From assembly GCF_007676705.1 (NCBI RefSeq), contig NZ_VEBF01000005.1:1-64000 (forward strand): a DNA stretch of 64,000 bases. The letters are read 5' to 3'. This document shows positions 9,042 through 16,858 of the stretch, piece by piece. The DNA is from Paenibacillus xylanexedens (GTDB lineage Bacteria > Bacillota > Bacilli > Paenibacillales > Paenibacillaceae). The notes under the pieces are model-generated. The model ran no database searches, was not told where the DNA came from, and saw only the letters and a list, made by a program, of their open reading frames with translations. Position numbers and translations under genes: made by a program. The number at the start of each line of letters is the position of its first letter. Position 1 is the first letter of the stretch.

Positions 9042-11078
9042 TTACAATTGTCCTACTGTATTAAAAAGATCCTTCCACATTGAATCCTTACGATAGAAAA
9101 CAGGAGGTTGACCTATAGGAGCTGCAACGGTTACCGTCCCACCTCTGTATTCTTTACCAGTCCATAGATGAATCCACTCATCTTCTGGCAGATAAAGTTC
9201 CCATTCGTTTTGTGCTTCTTGATGAACAGGAGCGACGAGCATATCTTTACCGAACAAATATTGATATTGGATGTCATACGTCTTCGGATCGTTCTCATAA
9301 TGCATGAATAACGGGCGTTGCACAGGTATCCCGCGTCCTGCATTTTCTTTAACAAGAGACTTCGTATATGGAGCAAGTGTTACAAAAATATTCGACATTC
9401 TTGCAAAGTGCTCGAGTGTTTCTTCATCTCCGTCATATTGAAAACAATCATCGGGACGATTGGCTTCATGGGTACGCATCATAGGTGTAAAAGCGCCCAT
9501 ATCCGCCCATCTCATCAGTAATTCTTTGGAACGTTTATTGCCATGCAGACTGGTGTATCCCCCAATATCACTGTGATGCAATCCGCATCCAATCATGCCC
9601 GAGGACAATGCAGCCGGAATGACCGAAGCAAGACCATCGTCAAGCGACCAATCTACACTCTGATCTCCACCCCACAGCATGGTGGAATATTTCTGAACGC
9701 CGGTATAACCTGCACGCATGAAATACACAATTTCACCGAGTTTACCTGCTTCAGAGACAGCATCATAATTGGTTTTCGCCCACATCGTTGGCCAGGCATT
9801 ATGCATGAGTTTGGGATCACTACCGTCACTGAGTACAACATCTGTCGGCAAATACTCTCCGAAGTCAGCCATCCACCCGTCAAGACCAAAATCAATCATA
9901 TTCTCTTTGATCACTTGCTTGTACCATTCCGTTGCCTGTTCATTTGTGAAGTCTACAACCCCACAATAAAATTCACCAAAATCAACAAGGTACGTTCCGC
10001 CTTCTTGATTCCGTGCAAGATACTCTTTTTGTTCAGCTTCTTTATATAATTCACCCTCAACAGCAACATAAGGATTAATATATCCGAGGAAACGGACTCC
10101 TTTGCTTTTCCACTCCCGAATTTTCGTATCGAGCTCTGGATATTCCTGTGGATTCCATTCCCAATTCCACATTAATCGCTTTCCGAAAGAAGTAATACGC
10201 TTTCCTTGCCAGTCCTGGCACCATACGCCTGCCACTTTAATTCCTTTTTCTTCTGCAGTAGCCAGTTTCTCTTCTACAACATGGGTACCGCCTTGGATCC
10301 CAAGAATAACTCCGTTATATACCCAATCTGGCAGTTCGGGTTGTCTTCCAAATAGCGCTGTGATCTTCTCGACCAAACCAAGGTAAGTTTCCGCAGTTTC
10401 AAACAGCATGTACTGTGGGACTTCCCAAACCTGAAGTTCATGAAAAGAATCATTACGGAAGTCAAAATCAGCGTAAGCTGTTGTTTCTGTGTGACAGTAG
10501 TATTTTTGGGTAGAAACATACGTAGGCTGAGGAAAATTCGTATTATAATAGTCTCCGCCCGCTTTGTCTTTAACATCCGCTTGCCAGGTTATATAACTAT
10601 TTTTGTTCCGGCCTACTCCGGGCTCTGATGTCCACAGAGGGAAATTTTTGCCTCTCAAATTGAAGTGTGATAATTGTTCACCGCAGCCATACACTTTCTC
10701 AGTCGGATCTGCGACTATACGAACCCAGAAACGATTGATTTTGGTGTCATGCTTCGTATACTCAAGTTTCAATCGATCACTCTCGACCTTGACCTGAAGG
10801 GAAAGAACGCGCTCGCCCTTCTCATGTCCACAAAAATCGATGTGATATTCCCCGTTCTCTTCCTGAACTTGGGTATAACGTAGAGCCACACGCTCAGAGA
10901 TATAGTCCTTAATATTGAAATTACCCCGATACATGTCAATGCTTTCTTCACCGTATCCTACATAAAATGCAGGTTGCTCGATACTATGTTGCAGGAGAAG
11001 AACTCCGTTAAAATGGACTTCAAAGCCTTGATTCAACACTGAAACTTTCAACCCTTTTGACATGCTAATACTTGACAT
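9042..11078 (-). CDS. sftG: Sulfoquinovosidase, GH31
   Basis: Intracellular GH31 enzyme (678 residues, no signal peptide) that releases sulfoquinovose from its glycosides, such as those from plant sulfolipid. Counted from the ATG at 11078, the nucleophile is D405 in WMADFGEYLPTD and the acid/base is D472 in WGGDQSVDW. The sulfonate-recognising residues known from E. coli YihQ are present as Q288, R301, W304 and Y508, at exactly the same numbers, and the total length is also the same. Ordinary alpha-glucosidases lack this set. The ATG is preferred to the TTG one codon before it because AAGGAG lies eight bases upstream. A cre-like site precedes the gene. Confidence 0.96.
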   Translation of the reverse strand: MSSISMSKGLKVSVLNQGFEVHFNGVLLLQHSIEQPAFYVGYGEESIDMYRGNFNIKDYISERVALRYTQVQEENGEYHIDFCGHEKGERVLSLQVKVESDRLKLEYTKHDTKINRFWVRIVADPTEKVYGCGEQLSHFNLRGKNFPLWTSEPGVGRNKNSYITWQADVKDKAGGDYYNTNFPQPTYVSTQKYYCHTETTAYADFDFRNDSFHELQVWEVPQYMLFETAETYLGLVEKITALFGRQPELPDWVYNGVILGIQGGTHVVEEKLATAEEKGIKVAGVWCQDWQGKRITSFGKRLMWNWEWNPQEYPELDTKIREWKSKGVRFLGYINPYVAVEGELYKEAEQKEYLARNQEGGTYLVDFGEFYCGVVDFTNEQATEWYKQVIKENMIDFGLDGWMADFGEYLPTDVVLSDGSDPKLMHNAWPTMWAKTNYDAVSEAGKLGEIVYFMRAGYTGVQKYSTMLWGGDQSVDWSLDDGLASVIPAALSSGMIGCGLHHSDIGGYTSLHGNKRSKELLMRWADMGAFTPMMRTHEANRPDDCFQYDGDEETLEHFARMSNIFVTLAPYTKSLVKENAGRGIPVQRPLFMHYENDPKTYDIQYQYLFGKDMLVAPVHQEAQNEWELYLPEDEWIHLWTGKEYRGGTVTVAAPIGQPPVFYRKDSMWKDLFNTVGQL

Positions 11079-11098
11079 CAAACTCTCTCCTTTCTATT

Positions 11099-11112
11099 TG
11101 AAAACGTTTACG
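11099..11112. promoter_or_regulatory. Candidate cre (CcpA) site before the sulfoquinovosidase gene
   Basis: TGAAAACGTTTACG matches the consensus TGWAANCGNTNWCA at 13 of 14 positions. It lies in the 37-base gap between the DUF4867 gene and the sulfoquinovosidase gene, where bound CcpA could act as a roadblock under good carbon supply. Confidence 0.5.
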
Positions 11113-11115
11113 AAT

Positions 11116-11793
11116 TTAGGTATATATACGAATGTTCTCGCCTTCAATGCCCACATGAGCCCCTCGGCGAACGAGCATTTCTCGCTCAGGATGGACAAGC
11201 AGCCATTTATTTTTCATAAACAGTAATTGATCTTCATCTCTACGCTTTTCGCACGTAAGATTTAAGGGCTCATTCGTGCCAGCTGGTAAAATGACAACGG
11301 TTTTGAATCCTTCCTCTTCGACCTTACAAGGACCAAAATGCAGCGTAGTACCATATAATTCAATAGCAGTGCCTTGAGGGACATAGAATGCAACAACTTG
11401 AGCTGAATCATATGTTTTGTTATTGATATCTTGAACTTTCCCAACTAAAAGAACCATATCGGTTACAGCAATATTGATCTCGCTGCTTTTGTGATATTCC
11501 AGCCCATTCAGCGTCGAATTGGCACCATTACAATATCCGATTTGAATAGGTATTTCTCCGTAGAAGGAGGCTTCAAGCTGTGTTTTGACCCTTGATTGTT
11601 CCATCTCGGGAACTGATGCTACGTATTCATTCTGATCTTGAGGAATCTGCAGATTGTTCATGTATGGCAGTAATTCATCAAAGGAATAACCTTCAATAAT
11701 GTTCCCGTATTCCAGGAAAGCTGTATCTTGAACATGATAAAAAGAAAGATGATTGTTCTTTTGTCGAAGCCGTTCATATACAGTCAAGATCAT
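11116..11793 (-). CDS. sftX: DUF4867-like protein of the sulfoquinovose operon
   Basis: 225-residue soluble protein that resembles the DUF4867 family, whose members accompany the transaldolase-type sulfoquinovose genes; no biochemical role is established to my knowledge. Visible features are an N-terminal helical part, then a beta-rich, cupin-like stretch with IGYCNGANSTLNGLEYHKSS and FYVPQGTAIELYGTTLHFGPC, typical of double-stranded beta-helix enzymes such as sugar isomerases, lyases or epimerases. A role in sugar binding, mutarotation or keto-sugar handling would fit but is speculation. GGGGAGAGA precedes the ATG. The gene sits between the transaldolase and glycosidase genes. Confidence 0.75.
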   Translation of the reverse strand: MILTVYERLRQKNNHLSFYHVQDTAFLEYGNIIEGYSFDELLPYMNNLQIPQDQNEYVASVPEMEQSRVKTQLEASFYGEIPIQIGYCNGANSTLNGLEYHKSSEINIAVTDMVLLVGKVQDINNKTYDSAQVVAFYVPQGTAIELYGTTLHFGPCKVEEEGFKTVVILPAGTNEPLNLTCEKRRDEDQLLFMKNKWLLVHPEREMLVRRGAHVGIEGENIRIYT

Positions 11794-11822
11794 TCTCTCC
11801 CCTTTACGATGTCGGTAAAAGC

Positions 11823-11863
11823 TGCCTCCAGCGCCGCAGGTGCATGACTTGGACTTGGAGGCA
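11823..11863 (-). terminator. Intra-operon hairpin between transaldolase and DUF4867 genes
   Basis: Arms TGCCTCCA (11823-11830) and TGGAGGCA (11856-11863) pair perfectly across a 25-base loop. On the minus strand the stem is followed by GCTTTTACC. It may be an attenuator or processing site lowering expression of the downstream genes relative to the transaldolase. Confidence 0.45.
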
Positions 11864-11897
11864 CTTATAATGGAACGTCTATAACTTATGAGAGCAC

Positions 11898-12566
11898 TTA
11901 TTCTTCAGTCTTGGTTTGATCCCAAGCATTGCGGAATTTATCCAATCCATAGGTTGTAAACGCATGATGGAAGCTTTCTCTGAATACGTCGAAGCCACAA
12001 GTTACGATATCTGCACCGGCTTTTGCAGCATCGACAATTTGTTTACCGTTACGAAGAGCAGCCACAATGATTTCGGTATCAAACTTATAATTCTTGTAGA
12101 TGTCTGCTATATCTTGAATGTATTGCGTAGTATCATCACCGCTATTTTCTTTCCATCCAACAAATGGAGATACGAAACTTGCTCCGACTCTTGCAGGTTG
12201 AAGCGCTTGGGAGGCAGAGAATACAAGGGTCACATTCGTTTTAATCCCCTCTTTTTCAAGCTCTTTAGCTGCAATGAGACCGGATTCAATGCAAGGGATT
12301 TTAACAACAAAGTTGTCCGACAACTTGGCAAGTTTTCTGCCTTCCTCTACCATGGTTTTCGCATCATCGAGGTGAGGATTGATTTCAACCGAAATCGGGA
12401 AGTTTTTGACGCCTCTAAATTCCGAAGCGAATTCATCTAGCAATGCAGTTAAAGGTTTGCCGCTATTCATAACGTGGCGAGGGTTTGTTGTCACTCCATC
12501 AATAGCCCAATTTTCATATGCATAACGGATCTCATCAAGAATAGCACTGTCTAAAAAATATTTCAT
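11898..12566 (-). CDS. sftT: 6-Deoxy-6-sulfofructose transaldolase
   Basis: Small transaldolase of the fructose-6-phosphate aldolase/TalC class, 222 residues, a TIM barrel. The Schiff-base lysine is K89 in NFVVKIPCIESG, preceded by GVTTNP near residue 27. In the pathway it moves the C1-C3 dihydroxyacetone unit of sulfofructose to glyceraldehyde 3-phosphate, giving fructose 6-phosphate for the cell and sulfolactaldehyde. The Arg that binds phosphate in FsaA-type enzymes (SPYVxR) is W138 here (SPFVGW), in line with a changed anion site. I use the ATG at 12566, which has AGGAGG eight bases upstream, not the TTG at 12572. Confidence 0.92.
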   Translation of the reverse strand: MKYFLDSAILDEIRYAYENWAIDGVTTNPRHVMNSGKPLTALLDEFASEFRGVKNFPISVEINPHLDDAKTMVEEGRKLAKLSDNFVVKIPCIESGLIAAKELEKEGIKTNVTLVFSASQALQPARVGASFVSPFVGWKENSGDDTTQYIQDIADIYKNYKFDTEIIVAALRNGKQIVDAAKAGADIVTCGFDVFRESFHHAFTTYGLDKFRNAWDQTKTEE

Positions 12567-12600
12567 ATCCAATTCCTCCTAAGAATAATGTGGTATACAT

Positions 12601-12630
12601 AATTATCTTTTTTTATAGGTAGTAACCTTT
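12601..12630. promoter_or_regulatory. Paired candidate operator before the transaldolase gene
   Basis: Two direct half-sites, AATTATCTTT (12601-12610) and AGTAACCTTT (12621-12630), are 20 bases apart, about two helical turns; the second lies inside AGGTAGTAACCT. The same pair with near-identical spacing occurs before the importer gene, which suggests a common regulator, most simply the operon's GntR protein. Confidence 0.45.
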
Positions 12631-12704
12631 ATATCATCATAAGTAAATGCCACTCATTTTTCAAGGGGGTGTTTAAAATTTGTCATTAATAATCAAACTG
12701 ACCT

Positions 12705-14123
12705 TTAAACCGACGCCTCATTTCTCCGTTCACTCAGATCCGACACAATCTGTTTATACTTATCTTCAGACAGTTTATAGAACCAAGCCATAACGATAAT
12801 CGTAGCAAGAGCTAGCACACCTGGGTAAATAAACATCAGTCCACGAATACCAGCAATGGCTTCACTGCTCTGTACCACGTTAGGCACATAACCTACGATT
12901 CCAAGTACTACCCCAGGAATAAATCCTGCAAGCGCTTGCGAGAGTTTACGGCAAAATGTAAAGAACGAATAAACAACACCCTCCGAACGAGTACCTGTCT
13001 TCCACTCACCGTACTCAACAGCATCGGATACGAGTGCCCAGTTGAGACTGTTCACGAAAGAGCTGCCAAAGAAAGCCAAGCAAGCCATAATAATAAAGGT
13101 CGTTGCATTATTCGCAAAGAAAAAGGCGAGTCCATCACCGGCTGCCCAAATTGCACAACCTAGAATATAAGTATATTTTTTACCGATTTTTTTAACGAGA
13201 CTTGGGACAAGGGCAACACCGATAAATACACATCCGATACTGAAAAAGCCCATATACGGAATAATGGAAACATCTTGAAGGACGTATTGCGCATAATAGA
13301 TCTGAACAGCGAGTTTTACGTTAAAAGCTGAAAAAGTAAATAGATTAACCAGGCAAAGAATCAGAAGGGGTGCGTTTTTAAATAAGCCTTTGTAGCTATC
13401 AATAAGATTAATTTTCTTCTTATCTTGGTGAGGCTTTTCATAAACAAATCGTTCTTTCACGTTGGCATAACAATATAGTTGAAAGAGCACCCCCACCAGG
13501 GAAAAAACAACAACTCCAACCAAATATCCTGTGGACTGGCTATCAAACATCAGTACAATCGGCATAAAACCAACCGTAGTAATTAGCAGCCCTAAATTCG
13601 AACCTGCTTGACGGAAGGAAGCAAGCTGCGCTCTCTCTACGGGATCTTTCGTCATTGCGGGTACCATTGAACCGTATGGTATGTTAGAAATACTATATAC
13701 GGTACCAAATAACATATAGGTCGCATAAGCCCAAATCATTTTACCTGTTAAGGTGAAGTCCGGATTTATGAAACTTACGACAGTAACTAGAGCAAGTGGA
13801 ATCGCAGTATAAAGAATAAATGGTCTGAATTTACCTCTAGGTCCGATTTTTTTTCGGTTATCCACCCAAGTTCCTACCGTAATATCCGCGAAAGCGTCCC
13901 AGATCTTGGTGATCAAGAAAATAAGTCCAGCAGTTGCAGACGGCAGACCAAGTGCATCCGTGTAGAATTTAAGAAGATAAATCTGCCCTAAATCGAACAT
14001 GAAGTTGTTACCAACATCCCCCATACCGTATGCTATCTTTTCCTTGAGCGTTAATTTCTTCTGTGATGTCTTGAGCGGCGCACTTGGAGCCGTCTGACCG
14101 GAAGTGGCAAGATCTGTTTTCAT
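12705..14123 (-). CDS. GPH-family (MFS) sugar:cation symporter, probable sulfoquinovose importer
   Basis: 472-residue membrane protein with 12 hydrophobic segments, of the glycoside-pentoside-hexuronide:cation symporter family. Family signs are KIAYGMGDVGNNFMF at the N terminus, ADITVGTWVDNR in the first cytoplasmic loop and SNIPYGSMVPAMTKDP later. E. coli imports sulfoquinovose with a member of the same family (YihO/YihP). The cargo, sulfoquinovose or its glyceryl glycoside, is inferred from position as first gene of the cluster. The ATG at 14123 has AAAGGGAG seven bases upstream; an in-frame ATG at 14165 has no ribosome site. Confidence 0.88.
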   Translation of the reverse strand: MKTDLATSGQTAPSAPLKTSQKKLTLKEKIAYGMGDVGNNFMFDLGQIYLLKFYTDALGLPSATAGLIFLITKIWDAFADITVGTWVDNRKKIGPRGKFRPFILYTAIPLALVTVVSFINPDFTLTGKMIWAYATYMLFGTVYSISNIPYGSMVPAMTKDPVERAQLASFRQAGSNLGLLITTVGFMPIVLMFDSQSTGYLVGVVVFSLVGVLFQLYCYANVKERFVYEKPHQDKKKINLIDSYKGLFKNAPLLILCLVNLFTFSAFNVKLAVQIYYAQYVLQDVSIIPYMGFFSIGCVFIGVALVPSLVKKIGKKYTYILGCAIWAAGDGLAFFFANNATTFIIMACLAFFGSSFVNSLNWALVSDAVEYGEWKTGTRSEGVVYSFFTFCRKLSQALAGFIPGVVLGIVGYVPNVVQSSEAIAGIRGLMFIYPGVLALATIIVMAWFYKLSEDKYKQIVSDLSERRNEASV

Positions 14124-14257
14124 GGAAATTCTCCCTTTCTGTTCACACAATGAATGCGCTATCAATTAAAAATAAAAAAATGCATCTACTACATAAATCG
14201 ATTTTTTTCCATTTTACAGCCCCTCTCTAAAGGTGAGTTGGTTATGCGTTTGTTTGG

Positions 14258-14298
14258 ATTATAACATAGTTATCTTTAGAGTAAAAGTAGTGACCTTT
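14258..14298 (-). promoter_or_regulatory. Promoter with paired candidate operator, sulfoquinovose importer
   Basis: On the minus strand TATAAT (14258-14263) is preceded after 16 bases by TTTACT (14280-14285), a plausible sigma-A promoter. Direct half-sites AGTTATCTTT (14268-14277, between -35 and -10) and AGTGACCTTT (14289-14298, next to the -35) repeat the arrangement seen before the transaldolase gene; a third related block, AGGTAGTGCC, is at 14324-14333. Binding there would block RNA polymerase, as expected for a repressor. Confidence 0.5.
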
Positions 14299-14335
14299 GA
14301 TTGGAATTTTTTTCATTTAAATTAGGTAGTGCCTT

Positions 14336-14714
14336 CACTAACACCAAATCAATTTTGTATCTAAAATTATACTAAGGATTTTCATAGAGAAATGAAACAG
14401 TTAAATACAGTTAAATATTCTCATCAACGTTGGTACCATGTTCTTAATTTCCGCGTGGAACTGAGTTCTTGCCTTATTTTAGAAAAATGGCTCTTAATAC
14501 AAAAAAACGTTATTTAGCGAAGCTTAATATAATGTACTTTAATCTCGCTTTATGAGTTCCATCATGATACTTTTTTAGATAATCACCTGATCCGAAATGT
14601 CACATTGTTCTTGTCCCTCACGGTGTCAGAACTTAATACACAAAGACCCACCGTTACCAATGAAAGATTGGATGATGGGTCTCGAACGAATATTCTAAGT
14701 CTCACATAAATCTG
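14336..14714. other. Non-coding stretch between the sulfoquinovose cluster and the repeat region
   Basis: No gene is supported. An imperfect hairpin at about 14650-14681 (arms around AGACCCA/TGGGTCT, with ATTGG/CCAAT inside) is followed on the minus strand by TTTGTG and could end transcripts coming from the collagen side. At 14600-14617 lies a short copy of the TTGTTCTTGTCCC repeat motif found at several other places in the window. Confidence 0.4.
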
Positions 14715-14881
14715 TTATGACGATAGTGTCTTGTTCTTAGGCCGAAGTTTTTTTAAATTCGGTTCAAGCGATACATAACAAACAGAAGCTAATAATAAAA
14801 CTAAGGCAATAATTTGAAGTATACTCAAACTTCTAAAATTATCCAAACTATAAAATACCCGAGAACCGATTGAACTATTCT
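14715..14881 (-). pseudogene. 3' remnant of a membrane protein gene
   Basis: One minus-strand frame reads cleanly to a TAA at 14715 and encodes a hydrophobic segment (LQIIALVLLLASVCYVSLEP) followed by a basic tail (NLKKLRPKNKTLSS). There is no start codon with a ribosome site, and the upstream end runs straight into dispersed repeat R1. The layout resembles the last membrane helix and cytoplasmic tail of a larger membrane protein, for example an acyltransferase, but the family cannot be fixed from so short a piece. Confidence 0.35.
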
Positions 14882-14970
14882 GCCCATTAGTTGAACAAAA
14901 AGCAGCCGATCACATTGATCAGCTGCTTCTTTGTATTATTGAGCTATTGTTTCCCGTTAGCTTAGAGTGT
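14879..14970. repeat. Dispersed repeat R1 with terminator hairpin
   Basis: Copy of a roughly 85-bp family: CTGCCCATTAGTTGAAC, then a hairpin AAGCAGC-C-GATCA / TGATC-A-GCTGCTT (14900-14928), then TCTTTGTATTATT and CCCGTTAGCTTAG. T-runs on both sides make it a two-way terminator; it lies 24 bases 3' of the collagen-like gene. Other copies are at 16762, 52577 and 61939. Confidence 0.75.
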
Positions 14971-14993
14971 TTCAGTGCTTGCTACTTACCACT

Positions 14994-16652
14994 TTAAAAT
15001 GGCGGAAACTTTGCTGCGATCCGGTCCAATGCTTCTTGCACTGTTGTGGGAACGGGAGCACTCCAGTTCGCCGGATTAGCTGGTATATACGCTAATCCGA
15101 ACGCATCGTCAACCCGAATTAACGTTGTCCCCGTTCCGATCAGTGTGACCCGGGTGCGTATCGGGATCGAGTCAACAGTCGCCCGCACCCGGGTCGCGAC
15201 GTTGTTAACGCCATTTACGATCAATCTTCCCGAGTTCGGGTCAGGGTTAAAAATGTTCTCCGTAATCGCAAAGCTGGTCAAATTCAACGGATCGATTGGA
15301 ATATGACCAGACTGCACGTTAACGATGACATTCCCATTTATTCCACCGCCAACTAAATTTACCTGTGTATCTGTCGTAGCCTGTGAATTGATCGTAATAT
15401 TTCCGCTGGAGACGAAGGATGCAAACATCACCATATTGATTCCGTTTTGCGTATATCCTGCGGAAAGCATTGAATCCCGGATATTCACCTGGTTGACGGA
15501 AGTGGTTAGCGCCGTAAAAACCGGCGTAGGTGTCATATTCACGCTGACAAAGAACAGCTTTCCACTGAAGCTGCTAGCTGTCGCAAAGTTAAAATCAAGT
15601 GGCCCTGTCAGTAAAGTCAGGTCCACAAAGCCCGAACGGTTATCATTCACGAACCCGGTTTCAAACCAAGACGGATCGACAATGTCGAAGGGAATGGCCA
15701 ATCTCGTTAATAACGTACTCGTTCCCACCAATTGGACGTTGGCCTTCAGATGAACGAGTGGTTCCGTGTACGTACCCGGACCAATCGAAATTGCATACCG
15801 TTTTGTTGGCGTTGCATCAACGATGGACGCCATCGCAGCCGTGACCGTCAAAAATGGTAGACATTCCGATCCGTCGGCGGTCAGATCGTTACCAGCTTTA
15901 TTCACATAGACGATTTGGGTAGCTACAGGCGGCGGTTCGATACACCCCGGACCCGGCGGACCTTGCGGACCTGGCAATCCCGGCATTCCTTGCGGACCTT
16001 GTAATCCGGGCATTCCTTGCGGACCCGGAGGACCCGGCAGTCCCGGCAGTCCCGGCAGACCCGATACACCTGCTGGTCCTTCGGGTCCAAGTACGCCAAT
16101 TGCTCCTACAAGCCCTTCAATTCCTTGGGTTCCCAGAGCTTCCGCAATTCCTTGAGGACCGAGTTCGCCAATTGCTCCTACAAGCCCTGCAATTCCTTGG
16201 GGTCCCAAGGCTCCCGCAATCCCTTGGGGACCGAGTTCGCCAATTGCTCCTAAAAGCCCTGCAAGTCCTTGGGGTCCTAGGGCTCCCGCAATTCCTTGGG
16301 GACCGAGTTCACCAATTGCTCCTAAAAGCCCTGCAAGTCCTTGGGGTCCTAGGGCTCCCGCAATTCCTTGGGGACCGAGTTCCCCAACTGCTCCTACAAT
16401 TCCTGCAAGTCCTTGGGGTCCCAGGGCTCCCGCAACTCCTTGAGGACCAGCTTCTGCAATTGCTCCTGCAAGTCCTTGTAGTAATTGCTGTCCTACAAGC
16501 TTTCGGGATCTAACAATCACCTTAGGCTGAGGACACTTCACTCGTATAAATTTTTTATTAACTTGAAGACGACGTAACTTTCTTTTCCCATTTGGTGGGC
16601 AATCGATTATGGTTATTTTTTTACAACGTTTCTTTCTTTTCAGACCACTCAA
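14994..16652 (-). CDS. Collagen-like repeat protein with C-terminal beta-rich domain, probable spore-surface or exported filament protein
   Basis: About 552 residues in three parts: a basic N-terminal region with scattered Cys (RKKRCKKITIIDCPP, FIRVKCPQPKV), a Gly-X-Y tract (about 55-235) and a C-terminal domain (about 245-552) beginning YVNKAGNDLTADGSECLPF, which resembles a right-handed beta-helix. The Gly-X-Y part is built of 24-residue units of the type GELGPQGIAGALGPQG, then a proline-rich stretch. Bacillus and Paenibacillus proteins of this plan often sit on the spore surface; that location is inference, as no signal peptide is seen. I choose the TTG at 16652, because the GGAGGTG ribosome site overlaps an ATG five codons earlier. 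Confidence 0.75.
   Translation of the reverse strand: MSGLKRKKRCKKITIIDCPPNGKRKLRRLQVNKKFIRVKCPQPKVIVRSRKLVGQQLLQGLAGAIAEAGPQGVAGALGPQGLAGIVGAVGELGPQGIAGALGPQGLAGLLGAIGELGPQGIAGALGPQGLAGLLGAIGELGPQGIAGALGPQGIAGLVGAIGELGPQGIAEALGTQGIEGLVGAIGVLGPEGPAGVSGLPGLPGLPGPPGPQGMPGLQGPQGMPGLPGPQGPPGPGCIEPPPVATQIVYVNKAGNDLTADGSECLPFLTVTAAMASIVDATPTKRYAISIGPGTYTEPLVHLKANVQLVGTSTLLTRLAIPFDIVDPSWFETGFVNDNRSGFVDLTLLTGPLDFNFATASSFSGKLFFVSVNMTPTPVFTALTTSVNQVNIRDSMLSAGYTQNGINMVMFASFVSSGNITINSQATTDTQVNLVGGGINGNVIVNVQSGHIPIDPLNLTSFAITENIFNPDPNSGRLIVNGVNNVATRVRATVDSIPIRTRVTLIGTGTTLIRVDDAFGLAYIPANPANWSAPVPTTVQEALDRIAAKFPPF
16085..16465. repeat. 72-bp tandem repeat array in the collagen-like gene
   Basis: About five copies of a 72-bp unit (eight Gly-X-Y triplets) with few differences between the central copies. 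Near-identity at the DNA level implies recent slippage or unequal exchange, so the array length probably varies between strains. Confidence 0.8.
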
Positions 16653-16715
16653 CAACAACACCTCCATATAAGCCGTGGTTCAGTGTATGTGAGTTGTTTA
16701 TACTAGGAATGGACT

Positions 16716-16734
16716 AATAACCTGCCAGGTTATT
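16716..16734. other. Perfect inverted repeat before the collagen-like gene
   Basis: AATAACCT-GCC-AGGTTATT, 8-bp arms with a three-base loop, 64 bases before the collagen-like start. A T-run (TTATTTTTTT) follows on the plus strand about ten bases later. It could be an operator for the collagen gene or a weak terminator. Confidence 0.4.
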
Positions 16735-16761
16735 GGCGGACTTATTTTTTTATTCCATCTA

Positions 16762-16850
16762 TCCTGCCCGTTAGTTGAACAAAAGCAGCCGATCACATTG
16801 ATCTGCTGCTTTCTTTGTATTATTATGCTATCGTTTCTACGTTAGCTTAA
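16762..16850. repeat. Dispersed repeat R2 with terminator hairpin
   Basis: Second copy of the R family, closely matching 14879-14970: CTGCCCGTTAGTTGAAC, hairpin AAAGCAGC...GCTGCTTT (16782-16812) and CTACGTTAGCTTAA at the far end. It lies directly 3' of a frameshifted gene remnant, just as R1 follows the collagen gene. Confidence 0.75.
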
Positions 16851-16858
16851 TCTTGTTC

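Noticed and set aside
9543..10049. 168-codon plus-strand frame opposite the sulfoquinovosidase gene
   Set aside because: Antisense shadow of a well-supported gene, no ribosome site, no protein-like composition.
11916..12440. 174-codon plus-strand frame opposite the transaldolase gene
   Set aside because: Complete overlap with a conserved gene, no ribosome site, composition of a shadow frame.
16085..16465. CRISPR-like regular repeat array
   Set aside because: Units are 72 bp without spacers and are in frame with Gly-X-Y triplets; it is protein-coding.
16100..16513. Leucine-rich 137-codon frame opposite the collagen-like repeats
   Set aside because: The regular pattern arises from the Gly-X-Y repeats read on the other strand.
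14879..16850. Composite transposon bounded by R1 and R2
   Set aside because: The repeats are in the same orientation, no transposase lies between them and no target duplication is visible; further copies elsewhere fit a dispersed family better.
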